From NCBI GenBank assembly GCA_024685135.1, contig JAIKWA010000034.1, forward strand, positions 1 to 36,525: a stretch of 36,525 nucleotides of DNA, given 5' to 3'. Position 1 is the stretch's first letter, and each line of letters opens with the position of its first letter. The DNA is from Saccharofermentans sp. GTDB taxonomy: Bacteria; Bacillota; Clostridia; Saccharofermentanales; Saccharofermentanaceae. Shown here piece after piece: positions 1 through 9,620 of this stretch. A program made the position numbers and the translations under genes. The notes beneath the pieces were generated by a model. The model was not told where the DNA came from. It saw only the letters and a list, made by a program, of their open reading frames with translations, and did no database searches.

Positions 1-516
1 GTAAACGATCTGTCTGTACTCTTGTTCAGAGTACTCGGCGGTTACTTTACTCTCCTTATAATCACATCCGTCGAAGCAGCTGTCATCTTCGCTTTTGCGG
101 GTATCCCGGGACTTTCCATAATCTTGGGTCTTCTTACGGGCGTAATCGACTTCCTGCCTGTGCTCGGTGCTTCAGTGGTAATGCTCCCCGTTGCAGTCTA
201 CTGCCTCGCTAACGGCAATCTCGTGGGTGCGATAGTAATAGTAGTAGGTCTTGCCATCATGACTGTCATAAGAAGAGTTATAGAGCCTTCGATACTCGGC
301 AAGTCAATGCAGATGCATCCTCTCATAACCTTGATCTCAATGGCAGCAGGTGTTGCTGTCTGGGGCCTTGCAGGTTTCCTCTTAGGACCTGCGCTCGCTA
401 TCATCATCGCTCAGATAATCAAGGTATTCGGAATAGACAAGAAGGTGACGGAATACGTGTCCAATGTCTTAGAGCGTCTTATGAAGGAGCCTGAGGCCAA
501 GGGCAAAGAGTCCTGA
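1..516 (+). CDS. AI-2E family transporter (UPF0118/PerM-like), C-terminal fragment
   Basis: The frame is open from the first base, so the 5' end lies outside the window; the readable part is about 171 residues. It shows four to five hydrophobic stretches and the family landmark GLLTGVIDFLPVLGA followed by RRVIEPSILGKSMQMHP and a GFLLGPALAI segment. These are the conserved C-terminal features of the AI-2E/PerM permease family (multi-spanning inner-membrane exporters whose substrates are mostly unproven; some members act as Na+/H+ antiporters). The tail is short and charged (KEPEAKGKES), typical for the cytosolic C terminus. No terminator hairpin is obvious after the stop. Family assignment is strong; the substrate is unknown. 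Confidence 0.88.
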   Translation, partial: VNDLSVLLFRVLGGYFTLLIITSVEAAVIFAFAGIPGLSIILGLLTGVIDFLPVLGASVVMLPVAVYCLANGNLVGAIVIVVGLAIMTVIRRVIEPSILGKSMQMHPLITLISMAAGVAVWGLAGFLLGPALAIIIAQIIKVFGIDKKVTEYVSNVLERLMKEPEAKGKES

Positions 517-906
517 TATCACCAAACAATACAAAAATAAGGTTCTTCACGCTTTTTGGAACTATGGCAGTCGGGATGACATTTAATCGCTGAGTATTCA
601 CTCTGATAATAGCAAATTCCTATTTTGTTGACGAAATCCTTTTTAGCAACAGGATCAGCAATACGGGCAAACTTTTGCATGATCTGTTGCAAAAACTTCA
701 GATCTTGCACCAAAAACAGGAATAACGGCAGTGGTTTCTTAGTCTTGTCGGTTTCATCAGCAAGTGGTTGGACAGAGACTGAAGACGGCCGGTCCAAACG
801 AGTCAGGTCCCCTCAAACAGGCGTAAGAAAACCCGTCCCGTACCAAAAGAAAAGCCCAGCTGCTAAATGAGCTGAGCTTAATGTTCTGAAAAACCATTAC
901 AGATGA
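517..906. other. 390-bp stretch without a convincing gene
   Basis: This region separates the plus-strand permease from the minus-strand prepilin-like gene. A 92-codon minus-strand frame (519-797) has only a TTG start with no ribosome binding site, is Cys/His-rich at its C-terminal end (motif CHPDCHSSKK) and resembles nothing I recognise. An 81-codon plus-strand frame (625-870) overlaps it and also lacks a ribosome binding site. I treat both as unsupported. The right edge carries the terminator at 843-879. It could be a decayed gene or an unrecognised element. Confidence 0.4.
843..879 (-). terminator. Rho-independent terminator of the prepilin-like gene
   Basis: Arms AAGCCCAGCT (852-861) and AGCTGAGCTT (870-879) pair over 10 bp with one G-T type mismatch around an 8-base loop. 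On the minus strand the hairpin is followed by TTTTCTTTT. It lies 27 bases past the stop of the gene at 907-1631. Confidence 0.75.
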
Positions 907-1631
907 TCAGTAACCGTAGTTACCTTCGCTATGACCTTCCAAGGTTCTCGGATCAGGTTTATTATTAGTCTTTTTTCTCCAAAAATCAGTATCTGAAAGA
1001 CCGGTTCTATTGCTCACAATAAAGAACTGTAACGGTATTTCTGCATCATCCTTGATTATGGTGTTTCTAAAAGGTGTTCCACCTATAGTTCTATCTGTAA
1101 TTGGGAATTTGTCAGTATCACCTCTTGGATATTTATACATCCATTCACCGTTAACGTAGAACAAAGCAGGAGAATTCTCATCCTCAACATACGCGATATA
1201 GTAAACTGTATACTTCTGAGTAAGACTCATTCCGCCAGCAGCCTTGTGAGTACCAACACCAAAAACCAGAATGTAAGGTTCATTATTAGCTGCACCACAG
1301 CCGCGATTCATAAGGGTCAACACCTTATCGCCCCATGATTGGTATTCACCCTTGTTCCAACATACATTATTACCATCAAAAGTCTGACCTGCCACATTAT
1401 TCGTAGTATCATCATTGCTCAGGCCGTAGAGTTCCTGGACTACTGCCTGACAAGCCACACGGGCTTCATCTGCGGCATCAATATACTTAGCTCTCCTGGC
1501 TCGCTTTATATAACCTGTGAGCGCAGGTGTGAGCATAGCAGCAAGGACCGCAAGGATAACAAGAACTACTATGAGTTCTGCTAACGTAAATGCGCTTATG
1601 CCGCGCTTTCTATCTTTCTGATTTGCTTCAT
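907..1631 (-). pseudogene. Type IV pilin/pseudopilin-like protein with a one-base frameshift in the leader
   Basis: The in-frame body reads G-ISAFTLAELIVVLVILAVL, the classic prepilin peptidase site (Gly then a hydrophobic helix with Glu at +8 here), followed by a roughly 200-residue soluble domain with four Cys and a poorly conserved C terminus. The frame has no ATG, GTG or TTG upstream of the cleavage site: reading back it hits TAG. An ATG at 1631 has a good ribosome binding site (GAGAGGG, 8 bases away) and encodes MKQIRK, but its frame stops after 11 codons. One extra A in the AGAAAG run near 1614-1619 would join both frames as MKQIRKDRKRG followed by the ISAF helix. The largest ATG-started open frame begins only at 1536, inside the helix, and would lack the leader. 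So this is either a pseudogene, a phase-variable gene, or a sequence error. No other pilus genes are nearby. Confidence 0.8.
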
Positions 1632-1724
1632 AACACTATCCCTCTCAAAGCAAATTGCAATATCCTTCTATAAATTTTTACATTCAGGCCGGTTTTAAAT
1701 CAAGCATCCTGTTATGTAACATAA

Positions 1725-1748
1725 ATAAAGCCGCCCGGAGGCGGCCTT
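1725..1748 (-). terminator. Rho-independent terminator of the surface-protein gene
   Basis: GCCGCC (1730-1735), loop CGGA, GGCGGC (1740-1745); on the minus strand it is followed by TTTATTTAT. It sits 24 bases past the stop of the gene at 1772-3715 and is GC-rich enough to work in both directions. Confidence 0.8.
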
Positions 1749-1771
1749 ATCTTTAAGAAAGAGCGGTATCT

Positions 1772-3715
1772 TTACTTCTCATCGAGCTTCCACTTCTTGA
1801 AGCAGATTATCGAACCTGCTAATGCTAGGCAGGCAATTCCTGCTATCAGATAAACGCTTAACTGTTCACCTGTCTGTGTGACCGTTGCTGTTGCTTCCTT
1901 GACAGTCAGCTTTGTTGAGATCTCGCCGTCTGCAAATACAAATGTTACAGTATGCTCACCGACAGAGAGTGTCTTGAGGTAGTCAACCTTGAAGGAAACT
2001 ATGAGGCTTCCCTTGGTTACTTCATAGTTGCTTACTGGAACTACCGCATTATCAACCTTTATTGCTACAAGATTCTCAAAAGCAGTATCAAGATCGTTTG
2101 TGAGCTTCATATCAAGATTCTTGTCGTCGCCGCGTAACCATGAACCGTCATTGCCTGAAACAAACGAATAGGTTGTAGGTATGATCTTAGCTTCAACACA
2201 AGCAGGCTCTGCATCGTTATGGTTGGCATCACCTACAGCCTTATACCAGACGTAGTATGTGCCGACTGCTGTGGCAGTGGGGATCGTTTTTGAATATGCG
2301 CTTGCAGCAGGTGCAGTAGTTGCATCCGTACCGAGAGCATAATACATCGTGTATCCTTCAGGTGCATTGATGGAAACAAGATCCTGAGCATTAATGCGGA
2401 ATTCGGGATTTACCGCAACCGGTGCAGCCGTAAGATCTGCTTTTGCAATCGTGAAGTTTGCTGTTGCTTCGCCTGCATTGCAGTTTGAAGATGCTGCTAC
2501 CGCTGCCTTGACCGTATAGTCACCTGCTGCCGTAGGAACTGTTGCACTGAAATCTGTGCTGCCCTGAGATGCATAAGTATAAGTAACTGTACCATTACCT
2601 GTATTACCTGTAACTTCAGGAGTACTTGCTGTTCCGCCGTATGTCCATCCTGAAATGGTTACTCTCGGAGTAATATCAGCTTTGGAGATAGTGAAATCAG
2701 CTGTTGCTGAAGCGCCAGCATAATTAGCTGTCTCAGCAACTGTTGCCTTTACCGTGTAATCACCTGCTGCCGTAGGAACTGTTGCGCTGAAATCCGTGCT
2801 GCCCTGAGCTGCATATGTATAGGTTACAGTTCCGTTGTCTGTATTGCCCGTAACGCTCGGTGTCTTGGCTGCTGCGCCATAGACCCAGTCATCGATCGAA
2901 ACAGACGGATTAATGGGAGCCTTAGCGATGGTGAAAGCCTTGGACGCTGTAGCGCCGCCCCATGTCATCTGTGCAACATAGTTGCCGGCATCAGTCGGTG
3001 CACCATCAAGGGCATCTCCGTCAGGTGTTACGCTTCCTTCACCCGTGGATCTGTAATATGCAATGCTTGCAGGCTGCGCGGCAAGATTATAAATGTCCTC
3101 ATCCGGATAACCGGAGATTGTGGCACTCTTCGCATTTCCGTCGTAAGTAAGGTCAGCCGGTGCGTTCAAAGTAAGAGCTATGCCATTATCGTGATAAGTA
3201 CATGGATTGATTTCTGATGTGCATGTTGCTGTTACAACAGAACCCTGTGCAGCATAAGCGAAGTTATGAGAATGAGCTACGCTTACTGCAACATCCATTG
3301 AACTAAGAACGGAAATATCGGTCTGATATCTTATCTTCAATACATTTGTAGTAGTAGTTTTATCTACCGAAGTGTTTCTTGATGAACAGTAATAAAAATA
3401 GTCTCCACCACTATTATCTCCATCATATAAGTATAATTTATCATAACCGTTTTCAATGTCCAAAGTACCTTTTATATTTATCGTGCAGCCTGCCGGAGCC
3501 GTAATTGTAAGAACAACATCTCGGCTGTTTCCAGGAAATCCGGTTACGTGAAGTATATCACCAGATGCAAGCGTTTCAGATGTATTTGAATTTGTTCCAA
3601 AAGCGTATTCTTTCTCAGCTGCCAGTACTGTACCGGGCAAAAGACCTCCTGCCAAAAGCGATGCCGATATAACCGTACCGACTAACGCTTTAGTAAACGA
3701 TTTCAGTTTGAACAT
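1772..3715 (-). CDS. Secreted, membrane-anchored surface protein with CUB-like region, two 80-residue repeats and an X2-like domain
   Basis: 647 residues. Signal peptide at 1-33 (KSFTKALVGTVISASLLAGG, cleavage near VLAAEKE). Residues about 45-145 look CUB-like (GYDKLYLYDGD motif typical of CUB-type folds). Residues 264-343 and 344-423 are tandem copies of an MBG/Ig-like module sharing NGTVTYTYA and QGSTDFSATVPTAAGDYTVK. Residues about 430-510 form a diverged further module, and 513-605 resemble the Ig-like X2 domain found in Firmicutes surface proteins (GSWLRGDDKNLDMK, then LSVGEHTVTFVFADG). The C terminus has VTQTGEQ, a hydrophobic span (620-637) and KKWKLDEK, the layout of a sortase substrate but with no LPxTG proline. 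Strong ribosome binding site AGGAGG, 7 bases from ATG. Likely an adhesin or glycan-binding wall protein; ligand unknown. Confidence 0.8.
   Translation of the reverse strand: MFKLKSFTKALVGTVISASLLAGGLLPGTVLAAEKEYAFGTNSNTSETLASGDILHVTGFPGNSRDVVLTITAPAGCTINIKGTLDIENGYDKLYLYDGDNSGGDYFYYCSSRNTSVDKTTTTNVLKIRYQTDISVLSSMDVAVSVAHSHNFAYAAQGSVVTATCTSEINPCTYHDNGIALTLNAPADLTYDGNAKSATISGYPDEDIYNLAAQPASIAYYRSTGEGSVTPDGDALDGAPTDAGNYVAQMTWGGATASKAFTIAKAPINPSVSIDDWVYGAAAKTPSVTGNTDNGTVTYTYAAQGSTDFSATVPTAAGDYTVKATVAETANYAGASATADFTISKADITPRVTISGWTYGGTASTPEVTGNTGNGTVTYTYASQGSTDFSATVPTAAGDYTVKAAVAASSNCNAGEATANFTIAKADLTAAPVAVNPEFRINAQDLVSINAPEGYTMYYALGTDATTAPAASAYSKTIPTATAVGTYYVWYKAVGDANHNDAEPACVEAKIIPTTYSFVSGNDGSWLRGDDKNLDMKLTNDLDTAFENLVAIKVDNAVVPVSNYEVTKGSLIVSFKVDYLKTLSVGEHTVTFVFADGEISTKLTVKEATATVTQTGEQLSVYLIAGIACLALAGSIICFKKWKLDEK
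2447..2926. repeat. Two tandem 240-bp in-gene repeats
   Basis: Units 2687-2926 and 2447-2686 encode residues 264-343 and 344-423 of the surface protein. The most similar block covers the TVPTAAGDYTVK region, where differences are mostly at third codon positions, as expected for a coding duplication under constraint. Confidence 0.85.
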
Positions 3716-3871
3716 GACCAGCCCTCCTAATCAAATAATCAAGATAGCTATATATTACTGTAATTAAAATCAAAAATGATAAATGGGCTTAAACTAAATG
3801 TTAAAAAAAAATGAATAAACGATTCTTGATAATGCCCCGTAACAGACCCTGATCGAGGTACTTACCATAGG

Positions 3872-5149
3872 TTACTTGACTGAAGGCAGAATTCCCTCGT
3901 CCTTGTCGCCGTCTCTTGAGAGGAAGGAGAGCTTAGGCAGGGTGACTTCATTGCCATCCTTATCTTCTGCCTTCATGAAGAAAGTCATCTCGGGATGAGG
4001 GCAGCTGTCTATTTGCTGCATGTTCTTATCGTAGAGCTCAGTAACTCTTATGGGATCCACATAGCCCTCAGGCTTAAGAACATTAAGCACATCACCTTTA
4101 TAGAGCTTATTCTTCTGCGTAACCTTGATAAGGCCGTTTTCTGTGGTCTCTTCCGTGATGCCGACAACAAAGGCAGGCTTATTATAAGACTTATCGTAGT
4201 CGATCTTGGCATCTTCTGAAGGTGAATTATAGAAGAATCCTGTATCGTAATCCCTGTGGACAACCTTGTCTAATATGGTCTTCCATTCTTTCTTTACGCT
4301 GTAGCGCTCAGGATCCTCGAAATACAGATCTACGGCTTCCCTGTAGACTTTGGTTACTGCAGCTGCATAGTAAGCGCCCTTGATACGCCCTTCGATCTTA
4401 AATGAGTCTATGCCTGCATCTATCATGTCAGGGATGTGGTCGATCATGCAGATGTCTTTGGAACCTAGTATGTATGTGCCGCGCTCATCTTCTTCTATCG
4501 GCATAGCCATGTCGGGGCGCTTCTCTTCAGTAAGGGAGTATCCCCATCTGCAGGGCTGTGCGCAAGCACCTCCGTTAGAGCGTCTTCCCGTGAAGTAATT
4601 GCTCATGAGGCATCTTCCGGAATAAGCAACGCACATGGCGCCGTGAACAAAACATTCTATCTCGCAATCAGAGGGTATCGCCTGCTTGATCTTCTTTATC
4701 TGTGCAAGAGATACCTCGCGTGCGAGGACTATCCTCTTGGCGCCCTGCTCTGCCCAGAATATGCAGGCATTGCTGTTGGTAACAGATGCCTGTGTCGATA
4801 TATGGATATCGAGTTCAGGCACGAGAGCTCTTGCTCTCATGAATATGCCGGGATCTGATATCAGTACGGCATCCGCACCGGACTCTTTGCCTATAAAGTT
4901 AATGGCATCGTCTATACCTGAGAGCTCATCTTCTGTCGGCATAACATTCAAAGTGACATAGCACTTAACGCCCTTGCTGTGAGCGAGTTTAATGGAATCT
5001 GTCATCTCGTCTCTTGTGAAGTTATCAGACAGCGCGCGAAGGCCATAGTTCTTGCCTGCCATATAGACGGCATCGGCACCGTAATTAACAGCTACTTCAA
5101 GCTTATAAGGATTGCCCGCAGGGCTTAAGATCTCAGGTTTCTTCATCAT
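3872..5149 (-). CDS. trhP: U32 family peptidase-like protein, probable tRNA uridine-34 hydroxylation protein (TrhP/YrrO-like)
   Basis: About 425 residues. Opens with KPEILSPAGNPYKLEVAVNYGADAVY in two parts typical of U32 proteins, carries the U32 signature ECFVHGAMCVAYSGRCLMSN and then GACAQPCRW, giving the conserved Cys set thought to bind an iron-sulfur cluster, and the SFKIEGR motif. In E. coli and B. subtilis members (TrhP; YrrN/YrrO) this family makes 5-hydroxyuridine at tRNA position 34; older annotation calls it a collagenase. In B. subtilis the genes follow mltG (yrrL), and here too the start overlaps the end of mltG by 17 bases. I prefer the ATG at 5149 (or 5146) over an upstream TTG at 5167, which has no ribosome binding site. 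The length fits YrrO rather than the shorter YrrN; no second copy is adjacent. Confidence 0.85.
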   Translation of the reverse strand: MMKKPEILSPAGNPYKLEVAVNYGADAVYMAGKNYGLRALSDNFTRDEMTDSIKLAHSKGVKCYVTLNVMPTEDELSGIDDAINFIGKESGADAVLISDPGIFMRARALVPELDIHISTQASVTNSNACIFWAEQGAKRIVLAREVSLAQIKKIKQAIPSDCEIECFVHGAMCVAYSGRCLMSNYFTGRRSNGGACAQPCRWGYSLTEEKRPDMAMPIEEDERGTYILGSKDICMIDHIPDMIDAGIDSFKIEGRIKGAYYAAAVTKVYREAVDLYFEDPERYSVKKEWKTILDKVVHRDYDTGFFYNSPSEDAKIDYDKSYNKPAFVVGITEETTENGLIKVTQKNKLYKGDVLNVLKPEGYVDPIRVTELYDKNMQQIDSCPHPEMTFFMKAEDKDGNEVTLPKLSFLSRDGDKDEGILPSVK

Positions 5150-6317
5150 CGTACTCGTCTTCTGCAAGGTCGGGAGTTACATCAGCTCCGACTGCCCAGT
5201 TAGGTGAATATGTAGCGACATTGCTCTCATGCTCAGACAGCGTTACGGCAAAGGCTGTTCCGCCGTCGCCCGTCGCACAGAAATACCAGTAATTGCAGTT
5301 CGGCTCCGGATACAAAGCTGCGGATATAGCATCCTGTCCGGGCATACATATAGGTCCCGGAGGAAGTCCCGGATTGAGATATGTATTGTAAGGGCTTGAG
5401 ATATTTACCTCTGCTTCCGTGTGCATAAGTGAAGTCTCTCCACCCTGGAGCTGAACGAGATAGTTGATGGTCGCAGAAGAGCTCAGATAGTGCATGCTCT
5501 CATCTTCCGAACCTAATCTGTTATGGAATACCGCGGATACATACATCATGTCCGTGGGCTTACCTGTCTCCTTCTGGATGATAGATGCGAGTGTCATTAC
5601 CTCATCCATCGTCATGCCGAGCCTCTGAGCCCTGTCGTAGTACTCGTCGTAGAGCTTGTTCTGCATATTGCTCAGGAACTTACGGATTATAGACTCGGGC
5701 GAAGCATTGATATCGAAGGTGTATGTATCGGGATAGAGGTATCCTGCAAGGATATAGTCTCTGCCCTCCTTGATCTCGATCTGTGAGACGAACTCATAGT
5801 CGACAAACAGGTTCGGGGAATTCATGCAGGAGTCAAACTCGGCGTCGTCGAAGTTGATGCCCGCATCGTGCAGGATCTGCTTCACCTCGACATAGGTAGA
5901 GCCCTCAGGGATCGTTACAGTGACGCTCGCAGGCTCGAGAGTAAGATAGTACATTATCTCGTCGTAGGACATCGTAGGGACGAGATAATGCGTACCTGCG
6001 ACATATGCGCCGTCAAAGCCGTTGATCTTGCTCATGAGCGAGAATATGAATGTGTTGGATATGATCCCCTCTTCGAAGAGAGTATCCGCTATATCCGAAG
6101 TATCCATACCGGTACTGATGACCAGGGGCATCGCGCCCTCAGTCTCAGCGGTAATAAGAAGTTCTCCTGAATCTATCCGGGTTTGAAGGTTATCGAATCT
6201 CTGCTGCTGCGATATGACATAGTTGTAGCCGAATATTACGCCTGCAACTGCGAAGCTGAACAGCAATATAAGGACAATGAGTATCCTTAGAGCGATTTTT
6301 ACCTTCTTGGGCAGCAT
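5133..6317 (-). CDS. mltG: Endolytic murein transglycosylase MltG (YceG-like)
   Basis: 394 residues. One N-terminal membrane helix (about 8-31), a LysM-like linker region, then the YceG catalytic domain: LAGYLYPDTYTF (190-201), MTLASIIQKET with the catalytic Glu250, VFHNRL, SPYNTY and GLPPGPICMPG, and YFCATGDGGTAF. MltG cleaves nascent glycan strands at the outer membrane face of the cytoplasmic membrane and sets their length. The ATG overlaps the typA stop by one base (TAATG), so translation is likely coupled. The C-terminal tail is very acidic (EDEYDDEET). All expected motifs are present and length is normal for Firmicutes. Confidence 0.95.
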   Translation of the reverse strand: MLPKKVKIALRILIVLILLFSFAVAGVIFGYNYVISQQQRFDNLQTRIDSGELLITAETEGAMPLVISTGMDTSDIADTLFEEGIISNTFIFSLMSKINGFDGAYVAGTHYLVPTMSYDEIMYYLTLEPASVTVTIPEGSTYVEVKQILHDAGINFDDAEFDSCMNSPNLFVDYEFVSQIEIKEGRDYILAGYLYPDTYTFDINASPESIIRKFLSNMQNKLYDEYYDRAQRLGMTMDEVMTLASIIQKETGKPTDMMYVSAVFHNRLGSEDESMHYLSSSATINYLVQLQGGETSLMHTEAEVNISSPYNTYLNPGLPPGPICMPGQDAISAALYPEPNCNYWYFCATGDGGTAFAVTLSEHESNVATYSPNWAVGADVTPDLAEDEYDDEET

Positions 6318-8167
6318 TAGCCTTCCTTTTTCTGCTTAGCCACCGTCTTCGCTCTGAGATCGTTGTTGAGGATCTTCTTCCTCAAACGGATATTCTTGGG
6401 CGTAACCTCGCAAAGCTCGTCGTCTTCAACGAATTCGAGGCACTGCTCGAGAGAATATGTAAGAGGAGGGGTGAGTCTCATTGCGTCATCAGCACCTGCG
6501 GAACGCATGTTGGTTACGTGCTTCTTCTTGCAGACGTTAACCGTTATGTCCTCAGGCTTGGGGTTGATACCTACGATCATACCCTCGTAAACAGGTGTGC
6601 CGGCTCCGATGAAGAGGGGGCCTCTGTCCTGGGCATTGAACAAACCGTATGTTACGGCTGTTCCGGTCTCAAACGCTACGAGTACGCCCTGATTCCTTGT
6701 CTCAATATCTCCGGCGAATGGTACAAAGCCGTTTATGATGGAGTTCATTATACCATTGCCCTTTGTGTCGGTCAAAAACTCGGTCCTGTATCCTAAGAGT
6801 CCTCTTGAAGGGATCCTGAACTCAAGTCTTGTATATCCCTTTGTAGGCGGGAGCATATTTACGAGTTCGCCTCTTCTCTTACCGATCTTCTCCATAACGG
6901 GACCTACGAAGTCCTCGGGAACGTCGATAACGAGGTCCTCGACAGGTTCACACAGAACGCCGTCGACTTCCTTCATGATTACCTTAGGCTTACTTACCTG
7001 GAACTCGTATCCTTCACGTCTCATTGTCTCGATGAGGACTGAGATGTGGAGCTCTCCTCTACCCTTTACGATAAAGGCCTCTGTTGTATCTGTCTCTTCG
7101 ACTCTCATGGAAACGTTTGTCTCGATCTCCTTGAAGAGTCTGTCTCTTAAGTGTCTTGATGTAACGAACTTACCGTCTTCGCCTGCGAAAGGTGAATCGT
7201 TTACCGAGAATGTCATTGCGATAGTAGGCTCGTCGATATCTACGAACGGGAGCGGCTCGGGATTAGCTGCATCGCAGAGGGTATCACCGATGTTGATATC
7301 AGCGATGCCGGCAACGCAAACGATCTCACCGATCGATGCTTCCTTGACTTCTTCCTTGCCTAAGTTCTTGAAGCGCATGAGCTTAACTACTCTTGCAGTA
7401 CGCTTGCCGTCTTCGCCGTAGCATACGAGGGCAACGTTCTCACCCTGCTTAATGGTACCTCTCTCGACTCTTCCGATACCGATCCTGCCGATATAAGGAT
7501 CTGAATCGATATTGGATACGAGGAGCTGCATGGGTGCGTCGGGATCACCCTGGGGGCAAGGTGTGTATTCAACAACGGTATCGAGGAGAGGTGTGAAGTC
7601 TAATTCCTTGCCGTCCTCATATTCCTTGAGATCCATTGTTGCGATACCGGTCTTACCGGATGTATATACGATAGGGAATTCGAGCTGGTCGTCATCTGCA
7701 CCGAGCTCGATGAACAGATCGAGTACCATGTCTACAACCTGCTTAGGTCTTGCGTCAGGTCTGTCGATCTTATTGATGCATACGATAGGCTTGAGTCCGA
7801 GCTCTAATGCCTTGTGAAGAACGAATCTTGTCTGAGGCATAGGACCGTCGAAGGAGTCTACAACGAGGAGAACAGAGTCAACCATCTTGAGTACACGCTC
7901 AACCTCACCACCGAAATCGGCGTGGCCGGGAGTGTCAACGACATTGATCCTTGTTCCCTTGTAATCGATGGCAGTATTCTTTGCGAGGATAGTGATACCA
8001 CGCTCACGCTCGAGGTCGTTGCTGTCCATTACCTGTTCAACGATCTCTTCGTTCTCTCTGTATACGCCTGCCTGCTTGAGCATGGAATCCACGATCGTAG
8101 TCTTGCCGTGGTCAACGTGTGCGATGATCGCGATGTTTCTTAAGTTAGTGATATCCTTGACTGCCAT
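6317..8167 (-). CDS. typA: GTPase TypA/BipA, translational GTPase
   Basis: 616 residues, full length for the family. G1 motif [12 protein letters not shown] (16 onward), G3 [16 protein letters not shown]4 [10 protein letters not shown], then EF-G-like domains and the BipA-specific C-terminal domain ([19 protein letters not shown], then [11 protein letters not shown]). BipA binds the ribosome and helps 50S assembly, especially in cold or stress. Ribosome binding site AGGAG 6 bases before the ATG. First gene of a tight typA-mltG-trhP run; a 100-bp gap to der upstream leaves room for its own promoter, though I see no good -35/-10 pair there. An imperfect AATGAC/GTCATT inverted repeat lies at 8230-8255. 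Confidence 0.97.
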   Translation of the reverse strand: MAVKDITNLRNIAIIAHVDHGKTTIVDSMLKQAGVYRENEEIVEQVMDSNDLERERGITILAKNTAIDYKGTRINVVDTPGHADFGGEVERVLKMVDSVLLVVDSFDGPMPQTRFVLHKALELGLKPIVCINKIDRPDARPKQVVDMVLDLFIELGADDDQLEFPIVYTSGKTGIATMDLKEYEDGKELDFTPLLDTVVEYTPCPQGDPDAPMQLLVSNIDSDPYIGRIGIGRVERGTIKQGENVALVCYGEDGKRTARVVKLMRFKNLGKEEVKEASIGEIVCVAGIADINIGDTLCDAANPEPLPFVDIDEPTIAMTFSVNDSPFAGEDGKFVTSRHLRDRLFKEIETNVSMRVEETDTTEAFIVKGRGELHISVLIETMRREGYEFQVSKPKVIMKEVDGVLCEPVEDLVIDVPEDFVGPVMEKIGKRRGELVNMLPPTKGYTRLEFRIPSRGLLGYRTEFLTDTKGNGIMNSIINGFVPFAGDIETRNQGVLVAFETGTAVTYGLFNAQDRGPLFIGAGTPVYEGMIVGINPKPEDITVNVCKKKHVTNMRSAGADDAMRLTPPLTYSLEQCLEFVEDDELCEVTPKNIRLRKKILNNDLRAKTVAKQKKEG

Positions 8168-8267
8168 ATGAGCTCCTGTCGATATATAAATATATTTATT
8201 CTTTTGGACCGAGTATATTAAACTACCTAATGACGCTAATAAGGCACTGTCATTTTAAACAAAATAT

Positions 8268-9605
8268 TCAGACGTCATCGCCCTTTTTGTTTCTAAGTAG
8301 CAAGCGGATCGGCACACCCTCGAAACCGAAGTTGCTCCTTATCCTGTTCTCTAAGTATCTCTCGTAACTGAAATGCGATAATTCCTTATCGTTTACGAAC
8401 AGTGCAAACGTAGGCGGATTTACCGCTACCTGCGTGCCGTAATATATCTTCAAATGTCTGCCCTTGTCCTGAGGTGTCGGGACCATGGTAACGGCATCCG
8501 ATATCATCTGATTGAGTACGCCCGTCGTAAGGCGCTTGAGCGCGTTCTCACGCACCTTGTTAATAAGCGCATAGAGTTTATCCACTCTCTGGCCTGTCTT
8601 GGCTGATATGAAGACTACAGGCGCATAGCTCATGAACGCAAGACGGTCCTTGACTATCTTGGTCATCTGCTCTAACGTTCCCGTCTGCTTATCAACGAGG
8701 TCCCACTTGTTTACTACTATTATGGAAGCTTTGCCCGAATCGTGAGCAAGCCCTGCTACTCTCGTATCCTGCTCCGTGATGCCCTTCTCGGCATCGATGA
8801 GGATAAGACATACATCGGCTCTCTCTATCGCTGACAAAGCCCTTACCATCGAATAGCGCTCGATAACGTCTTCTATCCTGCTCTTCTTGCGCATGCCTGC
8901 CGTATCGACGATCGTATATTTACCGAACTCGTTCTCGATCTCGGTATCTATCGAATCTCTCGTGGTGCCTGCGACATCGGATACGATGCTCCTCTCCTGG
9001 CCTATCATCTTGTTGGCAAGAGAAGACTTGCCCGCATTAGGACGGCCGATCAGGGCTACTCTTATGGTCTCCCCTGCTTCGTCATCTGACTCTTCTTCCG
9101 GGAAGAACTCAAAAAGCATATCGAGCATCTCTCCTATACCGAGTCTGTGTGCCGCAGAGATCGAGCATACATTATCAAGACCTAAGTTATAGAATTCATA
9201 GAACTCTGCCGGAGGATCGCCTACATAGTCGACCTTATTGACGGCAACTACGACAGGTCTTCCGGACTTCCTGAGCATGACAGCGATCTCTTCATCCGAT
9301 GAAGTAAGACCTGACTTTATGTCCGTGAGGAACAAGATAACGTCAGCTGTCTCGATCGCGATCTCAGCCTGGAGACGCATCTTTGTGAGGATGACATCAT
9401 CTGTCTGCTCGGGCTCGATACCGCCCGTGTCGATCATGATGAACTCTCTGCCGCGCCATTCGATATCCGCATAAATGCGGTCGCGCGTAACACCGGGCGT
9501 ATCTGCTACGATTGAGATACGTTCACCGTAAAGAGTATTGAACAGACTCGACTTGCCGACGTTAGGTCTGCCGACTATAGCTACTACGGGTTTGCCCATC
9601 GTCAT
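8268..9605 (-). CDS. der: Ribosome biogenesis GTPase Der (EngA)
   Basis: 445 residues with two GTPase domains in tandem. Domain 1: GRPNVGKSSLFN, DTGG, NKVD. Domain 2: GRPNAGKSSLANKM, DTAGMRKK, NKWD. The C-terminal KH-like domain ends NRIRSNFGFEGVPIRLLLRNK, as in canonical Der. It acts in late 50S subunit assembly. Two candidate starts, ATG at 9605 or 9599, both fit an AAAGGTAAGG ribosome binding site. The start lies only 16 bases after a terminator hairpin, so expression may depend on read-through (see findings). Confidence 0.97.
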   Translation of the reverse strand: MTMGKPVVAIVGRPNVGKSSLFNTLYGERISIVADTPGVTRDRIYADIEWRGREFIMIDTGGIEPEQTDDVILTKMRLQAEIAIETADVILFLTDIKSGLTSSDEEIAVMLRKSGRPVVVAVNKVDYVGDPPAEFYEFYNLGLDNVCSISAAHRLGIGEMLDMLFEFFPEEESDDEAGETIRVALIGRPNAGKSSLANKMIGQERSIVSDVAGTTRDSIDTEIENEFGKYTIVDTAGMRKKSRIEDVIERYSMVRALSAIERADVCLILIDAEKGITEQDTRVAGLAHDSGKASIIVVNKWDLVDKQTGTLEQMTKIVKDRLAFMSYAPVVFISAKTGQRVDKLYALINKVRENALKRLTTGVLNQMISDAVTMVPTPQDKGRHLKIYYGTQVAVNPPTFALFVNDKELSHFSYERYLENRIRSNFGFEGVPIRLLLRNKKGDDV

Positions 9606-9620
9606 CCTTACCTTTCTCGA

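Noticed and set aside
3790..3871. Terminator after the U32 gene
   Set aside because: A run of nine T's exists on the minus strand but only a 4-bp stem precedes it.
6735..7421. 228-codon plus-strand frame opposite typA
   Set aside because: Shadow of a clear housekeeping gene; Ser/Thr-rich low-complexity translation typical of antisense frames.
8168..8267. Promoter for typA
   Set aside because: A TATACT hexamer is present but no -35 at a sensible distance, so no promoter is listed.
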